Shown: positions 56,292 through 64,000 of the stretch, piece by piece
Numbering within the stretch: the first letter of the stretch is position 1
Layout: the number at the start of each line of letters is the position of its first letter
DNA from: Gamsiella multidivaricata
Lineage: Eukaryota > Mortierellomycota > Mortierellomycetes > Mortierellales > Mortierellaceae
Reading direction: 5' to 3'
Assembly (NCBI RefSeq): GCF_025024155.1
Contig: NW_026251783.1
Coordinates: 62,001 to 126,000, forward strand
Length of the DNA: 64,000 bases
Position numbers and translations under genes: made by a program
The notes under the pieces: generated by a model
What the model saw: only the letters and a program-made list of their open reading frames with translations
The model's database searches: none
What the model was told of the DNA's origin: nothing

Positions 56292-59200
56292 ATGGGCATT
56301 GCAGGCCTGTGGCCCTTTCTAAGAAAGAAAGGGTATGAGCCCGTTCTTCGCCATCAGTCCTCCCACTTATCCAACCTCCCCCAGTTCCATTGATCGCAAT
56401 TCGGCGATTCGGGCCGATATCTTTGGGTCTTTTATGCCACCGTTCGCTACGCCTATTCCTCGCACCCTATGGAAGATGCTCACCGCATTGTCGAGCGAGA
56501 GATACTGGAGCTTGGGACCCAGACGAATTTGGTCCTTTACCTGGACGGCCTTCCTTAGAAAGAAAAAGGATCCATTCAAGTGCACCGAGAGATCCTTTCG
56601 CAAGAAAGCTGTTGAGCGCGCCGACAAATGTCTGCGTGAGCTCGAGGTTCGCGTGGGTAAAAAGCTTCACGCGCGGAAACACCAGTTCATCGACATCAGA
56701 AAATTTTGAGCTCGGTCTTCTATTGGTCCCTAGACGCTCGACGCGCCTTTGCCATGTACATGCGCAAGAAACAGTGGACGATCGTCGAGTGCTCGACCGA
56801 GGCAGATCTCACGATAGGCCTTGAATGCAAGCCTGACGACATCATTGTATCAAGAGACAGCGACATGCCCATGTACAAGAGCGTCGAGACTATTTGGCGA
56901 CCCATTCCAAAAGGAAAACCCCTTGTGTACGACGTTCCAAGCGTCTATGCGACTTTACTTGGTATCGTATCAAAAAACGACTACAGCCGCAACATCCTCT
57001 CTCTCGGGAGTGCAACCAACTACAAAATCATCAAAGAGTTGGATGGAGAAGGTAAACAGGTCAATCAGATCATCGTGTATATCAATGATCCAGGAAACGT
57101 ATTATCAATTCTAACGTCTTGGCAGTTTATGGCTTGCAGACACTGCGACGATGACGAAGCATTATTTGGCACATAGTCAAGTCATGCGCAAGAATATTGT
57201 CCAGGAGATGCTTACCACTTCGCGGAAGGTTTTTATGGATCTTTTACAGACCCCTGTGCGGATTGGCTCACCCCCTTCGTCCTCAGCTCAAGCTGCCATG
57301 ACCTATGACAGTCTTCGGAAGCAGTTCGGCTGTCTTTCTCAGCGGTGCTCCCAAATGGAGAAGGAGATGCAAGGCGGAGAGAAGGTATACACTGCCTTGA
57401 TTTGTAAGAATCCCCACCTGCATGAAGGCATGCATAAAATTAACTCAAACTTATTGTGATCGCTATCAGCTTTAATAACTTTGACAGCGAGTCAACTAAT
57501 ACTAAGGCTCGGCGAGACAGGTCTTCGCAGACCTTCAACAGGTATCGTACGATTGATCACTCTGCTCCAGACCAGGCAGAGGCTGCGAGCGAGGTGAACC
57601 CTGTCCAGCCTCGTATCAAACCCCGCAATACCGACCGCGATATTCTGTCAAACAGCGCACTCAACTCAAGGAACATGAACCGCCTGAAGCAATGAAGCAG
57701 TACACATGAAATGCATGGAAGAAAACACCCGAGAATCCCTTGAATCCCGACGCTGGCTCTTTCAAGAAGAAGAGGGGAGCGAAGAAGCAGAAGAAAAATA
57801 AAGAAGATTATGCCAAAGCCAGTAAGCGCCTCCACAGGAAAGGCTGAGTTACGGGTGATCATGATGTAAAGGAGGAGGAAGAGGAGGAGGAGGAGGAGGA
57901 AGAGCAATGGGAGGACAAAGATGATGATGACCCAGGGCACCAGGACTCAGACCATCTATGCTTCCATACTGTGCTGCTCCAGCATCTCTACACAGATGAC
58001 CCCATCATTACGACGAGTGTAGTTGGTAAGCACGTCCAGCAGTTTGTCGATCAGGCTGCGGATCTCGGGCTGCTGCAGAGAAGGAACAATAGAGCTGCAA
58101 TCTTGGCTAGGTCTGTTGCCTTGTAGATATCCAGTGAAATAAATAAAAAAGGCAGAATAAAAAATTTGTGCTCTGTCGCTACATATATGCCAGTAGAGGG
58201 CAACTGTAAGAACGACAATACTAACATTGACGATCCGTCTATAATAGCTAAAAACTTTGAAGACGAAGGATCTCATATCAGATGGGACATGTACAAAGAT
58301 CGACCAAGGCATTCCGGCGATCGAGAATTTCGTGCTTTCGAGCCAGTCCAGCAAGAGTTATCGTCAGACGGCTCCGCTAACAGGCACGAATCAGCCTTTC
58401 ATGTCGTTCTCTGAGCGTGAGCTCGGTATCCTGATTAGACAAAATGCTGCGCTGAAGAAAAAACACCAGGAGCTAGTACTGGTGGACTATCAGCACAAGG
58501 ACATCATTCCTGCCCAGTGTGACCTAACCGATTGGCTTGGGCAGAAAGCTCCTGGGCTCCTTATCACAGAGATGCTTTTGAACGTCGGCAGGCGTGAGCC
58601 ACGTAAAGGACCGAGAGATTACAAGTATTCAACGTCCGTGATGGACCTGAGCATGATGCGAGAACACGATCAATCCATTCGGTAGGTCAACTTCGACTCT
58701 ATGACTTACGAGGGACGCGGCTATGTTCACCGAGGTTCCATTCAAACAGGCAGTTTCCGCATCCGCCTTCATCTGTCGGCTTTCAAGTTAAACGATTGCA
58801 GTCAGTCAGATACAGACGACTCCCGCGGAATATCTTGTCCCTTTAAACCACATTCACAGCCAAGGAAGTGGATTATTACTTGACCGAGGTTCGAAATATA
58901 GTGAAGACCCAGCAGGATGTCATTGACCTTTGGGGATGTGCGCCAGATCAAACCAAGATCCTGGGTCTCGATCTCGGGCAAGCCTTTGTAGTCGGAGTCA
59001 GCGAGTTGCTACCAAAGATCGGCGATCCTGTTCGAGATCCGCAGGCTATGCTGCTCAACCTGTGGCACTTTCATGCACCGCGATATTATGGCAGAGCACA
59101 ACATTTGCAACGTCATTCTCAGCCATTTACTCCATCAACAGCGATTGCTCTATCTGCAGCTAGTAGAGAAGGACGGGCACTACCCTTGGATGCAAGATGC

Positions 59201-59300
59201 AAAACCTGCGAGAACAAACACAGAAGCCAGGGACAGTAGCAGCAGCAGTGGCGCAGCGAGGCATGAGCAAGGACAGGGACTAGCTGGAGAACGCAAGTGA
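56292..59300 (+). pseudogene. Decayed XPG/PIN-like nuclease with TnpB/Fanzor-like RuvC and zinc-ribbon C-terminus
   Basis: Coding pieces follow one another in colinear order but in changing frames. 56292: MGIAGLWPFLRKKGYEP, an XPG-type start. 56400-56545: IRADIFGS, then shift, YATVRYAYSS and LVLYLDGLPS. 56708-57174: SVFYWSLDARRAFAMYM and an XPG-I-like acidic block, STEADLTIGLECKPDD and IVSRDSDM. 57160-57690: YLAHSQVMRKN, SQTFNRYRTIDHS. 57763 on: Lys-rich and then Glu-rich linker. 58257-58680: PAIENFVLSSQSSK, LTDWLGQKAPGLLI. 58701-58880: GRGYVHRGSIQTGSF. 58868 on: YYLTEVRNIV, then ILGLDLGQAFVVG at 58958, a RuvC-I-like Asp motif. 59052-59110: CSTCGTFMHRDIMAEHNICN, the second zinc-knuckle CxxC plus the RuvC-III-like D..MAxHNI motif. 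A deletion near 59040 seems to have removed RuvC-II and the first CxxC. At least eight frameshifts or stops; not functional. Confidence 0.75.
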
Positions 59301-60783
59301 GCAGCCTCATCCTTGGAAGGGATGGAGGCCCCTGGCACCAAGCGACTATAGACTATGTACAGTGACGTATTTGAGTTGTTCCTTTCAGCAGGTTTCTCAG
59401 ACGTGGACCTTAATTGCAGGACGCAGGGCTGAGTGATCCGTGCAATTTTAGAAAGAATAGTCCAGTCTGGTTCCGTATGCTGTAATGGCAACATGATCTT
59501 TCGCTACACGGTGTGTAAACAGACTCATGGAAGAGAACCGGATAACCGGTATGACAGACTTGTTCACATCCATCATTCAAACCGCGAAAAATAACAATGT
59601 GCTCCTTAACTTGTTCTCAGAAGGCTTGCCAGCGCGGGAGGATGCATCACTCTATCACGCGCAAAGAAAAAAATAATTTGCAAACGCATAGCAAACAGTA
59701 AAATGTATGCCTACTCGACGGAATGCTGTGCAGGATGCCGGGATGGACGACAGCATAGCCTGTCCGGCACGGAGAATCCGCCACAGTATCTAGGCTTAGT
59801 GATGGACACTAAGAAGCGGGTCCTAAAATGGGTTCAGGATGGGGATGGTATTGTGCGGGACATCTAGCCGCGACTGTACGTAGAAAACGCTAAGGTCATA
59901 TTGACACACGGCGAACATTGGTTTGTTGAGGTAAGAGTAATAGACTACGTACTTTAATGATCCAAACTAGTCAAAAGTCTCATGTCACGGCTGTACTATA
60001 CTACAAAAAACAAAGGAAGATTAGGAATATTCCATCCATCGCTGGAGCAGGCAGGCTTAACGTTAAAAGTCTTAGACGTCCATACACGTATGTGTACGTG
60101 AACGCGTTTGTCCGCAAGACGCACTACCATCTCAATTGGGGAAGGGCCTAGCCTGTTTTCGGCAAAAACTGTCAAGGGGATATTTCATAATGCCAAACCC
60201 ATTTGCATCAAACTCAAAACTGGAGTCAATGGAGACTTCGGTGGGGGTCTTGCTGACAAGAAAAGCTCCAATGCAAGCCCCAAAGCGAGCGTCAAATGGC
60301 TTATCAAAATACCAGTATGGCTGTAGTGTAGTGCGGGTGAATGTCGCAGGAAATCACCGACTAATGGGCCTGTTTGTAAAGCACTTTATCCCGTTCCTCC
60401 GAGGATATCTTTTTGTCACATTTCCCGTGCTATACCAGGCAAATTCATTGCCAAAAATAAAACAGCGTGCCAGCACTTTTGTTGAAGCAGCAGGACCGAA
60501 TGGGGTGTTTGCTCTTATAAGTAAACTCCACCTTCGTCTTTTTTACACCATTCACATCTCCATCATCTCTCCTTCTACTCCTTCTTCATTCCATCCAAAG
60601 AAGGAACGTTAATACGAAGGCCCTGTCTCTCTTTGTCTTTCTTTGCCGTTTCTTACCCCTCTGCCAAAAGTCGACCTATCACACATCCACTCGCTTGTTT
60701 ATGTAAAATAAGGCACTTCCCCAAAAAGAGAATCACCGCACCCTTTATTCCTGCTGGACATCGTATTCCTTCACATATTTAGA
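59301..60783. other. Intergenic with an unassigned coding-like fragment; VCX1 promoter
   Basis: About 59735-59865 reads as a coding-like frame (QYLGLVMDTKKRVLKWVQDG) before a TAG, and similar composition follows after it; no family is recognised. A 158-codon ORF at 60136..60612 lacks any feature and is not called. Confidence 0.4.
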
Positions 60784-62874
60784 ATGAACTCCTCAGAACC
60801 AACACAGAACCGCCGCACAAGCACTGGCAGCGGGTCTGACCAGACCACCAACGCTGACTATGTCGCCAGCAAACCTACATCCCTCAGGAACCGCCATGAG
60901 GTCGACACCTCTCCCAGTTCACCTCTCACTACACATCCAGAGAAAAAAGTTACGCTTCGCTCAATGACTTCCCTCCGCTCGACCCTTCCCAAGACCGATG
61001 GTCCCATCATTGGTCAAGAACACTCCCATCGACAGCTGTCCCTCCTCCAGTGTCTCAAGGCCATTCTTTTCGCTAGCAAAATCAATGTCATGCTTATCTT
61101 CATCCCGATCGGTATTGTCGCCGCCAAATTGCACTGGCCCGACGTCGCTGTCTTTATTCTCAACTTCTTGGCCATCGTCCCCTTGGCAAAACGTGAGTTA
61201 TAGCAATAATTCCCGGTATTGGCGATGAAGAACATTTTATATCTCTTTTTAGGGCAATGATGCTGCATTCCTCTCAACCTCTCACTCCTTTTGTTGATAC
61301 GATTGTTATCAATGAGCTGTTTATGCCGACAAGGACGGCGGGCTTCGCTGCGATATGGCTCATAATGCACCATGATTTCTACCCTTCATCCAACAACAAA
61401 CAACAATGGCTTCGTTGGTTGGTTTTCTTTGGAGGTTGTGCAACTGAGGCTGAAATCCTGCTTTAGAGTTACTCTGTTTGTGGGTTCAGAGCTCAAAATT
61501 GTTTTGAGCCAGTGAGCCTATATTCGACATCGGCTGAGGTGTTGGGGTCACAACAGCTGGACACCCATTGACCCACAACTCCTAAACTACATTTCTCTCT
61601 TGTCACGATTTGTTTATGCCCCGTGCCTCTATCTTCTCCGTGTAGAACATGTTCAACTAATCCTCCTCCTGTTCATCTATCACTGCTGACTAATAGTTCT
61701 TGGCTATGCGACCGAAGAAATCTCCCTCAGACTTGGAGAGGTACGTCTCGATGTTCGGCAAGCCAAAGGCATGCGCTCGAGGCACTCATACCTTGCTATT
61801 GCTCCCCTCTTCATTATTGCTCACCCCCTCGTTCTCCTTGCCAAATTTAGAACCTGGGTGCCCTGCTCAATGCCTCGTTTGGTAATGCCGTCGAACTTAT
61901 TCTGTCCATCATCGCGCTGAAGGAGGGCAAGATTGCTGTTGTACAGGCCTCCGTCCTCGGCTCTGTTCTTTCCAACTTGTTGCTGGTAATGATCCTTATC
62001 CATGATGCTGCGTTGATGCCACGTTTATTTGGCGTGTTAGCACAAGATCTTTAACGCATACTATATTGTCTGAACTTGCTGTCTTTTTCCCTCTCAGGTC
62101 TTGGGATTCTGCTTCGTCTTTGGAGGTTACAAGTACAAGACCCAGACATTCAACCAGACCGCTGCTCAGACCTCGGCCTCGCTCCTCTCGTTGTCGTGCC
62201 TCTCACTCTTGATTCCTGCGGCTTTCCATGCCACAACCACCGAGATTGACCAGACTGTCAACATCCAGCATCTGTCCTACGGCACCTCGATCGTGCTCTT
62301 GGTCGTCTATGTGCTGTACCTGGTCTTCCAGCTCAAGACCCACACCCATCTTTACGCCACCGACAGCTCAGAGGAGGAAGAACCCATCCTCCCGCTCTGG
62401 CTGGGCATCGTCGTTTTGCTGATCATTACTGTCATTGTTGCTTTCTGTGCCGAGTTTTTGGTCGGTTCCATTGACGGTCTTTCGCACTCCTGGAATATCA
62501 GTCCTACCTTCATCGGTCTGATCCTTTTGCCCATCGTCGGTAACGCAGCCGAGCACGTCACTGCCGTATCCGTGGCGATGAAGGACAAGATGGACCTGGC
62601 CATCGGTGTCGCTATTGGCTCCTCCATGCAGATCGCCTTGTTCGTCACCCCATTGATGGTTATTATCGGCTGGATCATCCATCAACCCATGACCTTGTTC
62701 TTCAATACCTTCGAGACCTGCGTCCTCTTTGTGTCGGTCCTGATTGTCAACTACCTGATCCAGGATGGAGAGTCCAACTGGCTGGAGGGTGTCATGTTGC
62801 TGAGTACATATCTCATTGTCGCCATCGCCATTTATTTCTACCCGGCTTCTGCGGTCGAGAGCGGCGGTCAGTAA
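60784..62874 (+). CDS. VCX1: Vacuolar Ca2+/H+ exchanger (CAX family), 454 aa
   Basis: Moves Ca2+ into the vacuole against protons. Exons 60784..61192, 61697..61740 (44 nt), 61851..61985 and 62098..62874; GT-AG, in frame. A hydrophilic Ser/Thr-rich N-terminus of about 100 residues, possibly autoinhibitory, precedes eleven hydrophobic segments. Both CAX alpha repeats are present: [20 protein letters not shown] (first) and [20 protein letters not shown] (second), including the GNA[V/A]E ion-binding motifs. An acidic loop (TDSSEEEEP) separates the halves. Length matches yeast Vcx1 (411) plus the longer N-terminus. The first intron (504 bp) is long for this window. Confidence 0.96.
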
Positions 62875-63309
62875 GCGGCATTCCGTTGTGGACAATTTTG
62901 AAGCGCTGCTTTCATGGGCGGATTTATCAGACGAGCTTTCACGTTTTGCAGGAACATTGAGGTCTTGGGTCTGCGAATAAGGGTTCTAGATGGTTTCCGT
63001 GACTTGAGGATGGAGACCCGCGCGCATTGAGTGCGATAGTGGGCCATATTTAACGACATTTAATATATTCGCATAAATAATTATCCCATATTATTGCTGT
63101 CTCATAAGAAATGCAATTTAATCTGGTGTAAATGACATTGAGGTTTGCAGAGGAAGGTAAGTGTCGGTCCCGGCAGTGTGGATTCGTAATCGCGGGGCTC
63201 GTGCGCAAAGGTTCTGAAAGGACGCAACCTGATTCGCTTTAGGTATTACTCCATTGATCGTCTGTCTTTTCTGAATAGAATGATTGGTTTTATTGATTTC
63301 TTGTTTCAA
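62875..63309. other. Convergent 3' flanks
   Basis: AT-rich spacer between VCX1 and the DUF4442 gene. No gene is seen. Confidence 0.5.
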
Positions 63310-64000
63310 TTAGCCCTTGAGGTCTACCTTCCATGTCAAGGTCAGTTTGGAGACCGTCTCAAAAGACGCGTTCTTGATGAGGACATGAGTAATGACTTCA
63401 CTCAATTCCCGGTCCTTGATTGGAGCAACAATGGAGCTTGCGGTCAACAGTCCGCGGGAGACTTTGATATACTATCGGTTTATTTTTGTTGTGTTTTCAG
63501 ATTATATTAGTATATCAGCGCTTTTGGTGGCGATCGATAAGAGATAACATATGAGCTCGTAAGAACTTGCGCAAGTAAATTACCTCTGCATTGATGTTTG
63601 TGAGAACGACCCGATCGTTCTTGCCGAGCAGAGTCAGGAGCGCCAGGCCCCCTACTGTCTCGCCAAATGTTACCAATGCCGCAGCATGGACACATCGAAA
63701 TGGGTTGGAGACTGATTTTGTTTCCTACGAGTTTGTATGGTCAACAATGGGGCACGGCAAGTACAAAAAAGAACATAGTCGGTAACGTGCACAATAAAGG
63801 CTTCCTCCTTATCTTCCCTCTCTCATGGCTGCATGATACCAATGATACATCAATGTCCCAAAGATTTTCATCCCTTCTTTGTCAAAGCCCTGACCTCCCC
63901 CTCCAATGCTCAGCAGTTTATCACATTTTGTTTATTTGCATACCTTCATGACGCCACACGCTTTACCCTTGCGCAATTCCGTGATACGAAAGTTGGTTGA
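63310..64000 (-). CDS. DUF4442 / hotdog-fold thioesterase-like protein, 3' part
   Basis: Three exons seen, read right to left: 64000 (continues beyond the window)..63944, 63724..63584 and 63471..63310, with GT-AG introns and phase 0 joins. The product reads FRITELRKGKACGVMK | ETKSVSNPFRCVHAAALVTF | YIKVSRGLLTASSIVAP and ends TLTWKVDLKG. The HAAALVTFGETVGGLAL helix and the following strands match the hotdog fold of DUF4442/4HBT proteins, where the equivalent His/Gly-containing helix lies at the acyl-CoA site. A catalytic role in fatty-acyl thioester hydrolysis is inference. The N-terminus lies outside the window. Confidence 0.75.

Noticed and set aside
60136..60612. 158-codon ORF upstream of VCX1
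   Set aside because: No domain, no splice support, and it includes AT-rich promoter-like sequence.
1..64000. tRNA or rRNA genes
   Set aside because: I looked for B-box-like GGTTCRANNCC with a matching cloverleaf and for rRNA-like stretches; the few partial matches (for example at 28904 and 58890) lie in coding sequence and do not fold.

Overview
The window reads as a eukaryotic nuclear locus from an early-diverging filamentous fungus, most likely Mortierellomycotina (Mortierella/Linnemannia type). Evidence: genes with several short GT-AG introns (about 80-500 bp), fungal housekeeping genes (cytosolic IleRS, Nte1, an ear-less beta-adaptin, a Tea1-type kelch protein, Dsk2, Isc1, Vcx1), and families I recall as expanded in Mortierella (kinases with Sel1 repeats, orphan ARM-like modules, long XPG/PIN proteins with a TnpB/Fanzor-like end). 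The lineage is inference from gene content, not from a database search. Exon joins were worked out by hand from splice sites and reading-frame continuity.

Layout. 0-4 kb: a two-exon ARM-like orphan on the minus strand, then about 2.4 kb without a convincing gene. 4-13 kb: IleRS and the ER lysophospholipase Nte1 on the plus strand. 13-36 kb: six minus-strand genes: an acidic DOMON membrane protein, AP-1/2 beta subunit, an STK32/YANK-type acylated kinase, a 1,914-residue kelch/coiled-coil polarity protein, Dsk2/ubiquilin, and a membrane-anchored aminopropyltransferase-like protein. 36-45 kb: an accessory block with a 74-bp-arm foldback element, then three tandem kinase-Sel1 genes (two decayed, one intact). 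45-49 kb: a leucine-rich-repeat protein and a decayed GT10 fucosyltransferase. 50-55 kb: an OSR1/SPAK-like kinase and Isc1 sphingolipid phospholipase C, head to tail. 55-60 kb: a small His-rich protein and a heavily frameshifted XPG/PIN + TnpB/Fanzor-like relic. 60-64 kb: the vacuolar Ca2+/H+ exchanger Vcx1, convergent with a DUF4442 thioesterase-like gene that runs off the window.

Functional themes are membrane traffic and lipid turnover (Nte1, beta-adaptin, Isc1), polarity and signalling (Tea1-like, STK32, OSR1-like, Sel1 kinases), proteostasis (Dsk2) and ion homeostasis (Vcx1). They look like independent neighbours, not a cluster. The accessory blocks at 37-45, 47.7-49 and 56-59.3 kb hold most of the pseudogenes and repeats. 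The two observations I rate highest are the XPG-plus-TnpB/Fanzor-like relic and the OSR1-like kinase that carries five RFxV docking motifs of its own but shows no CCT domain.
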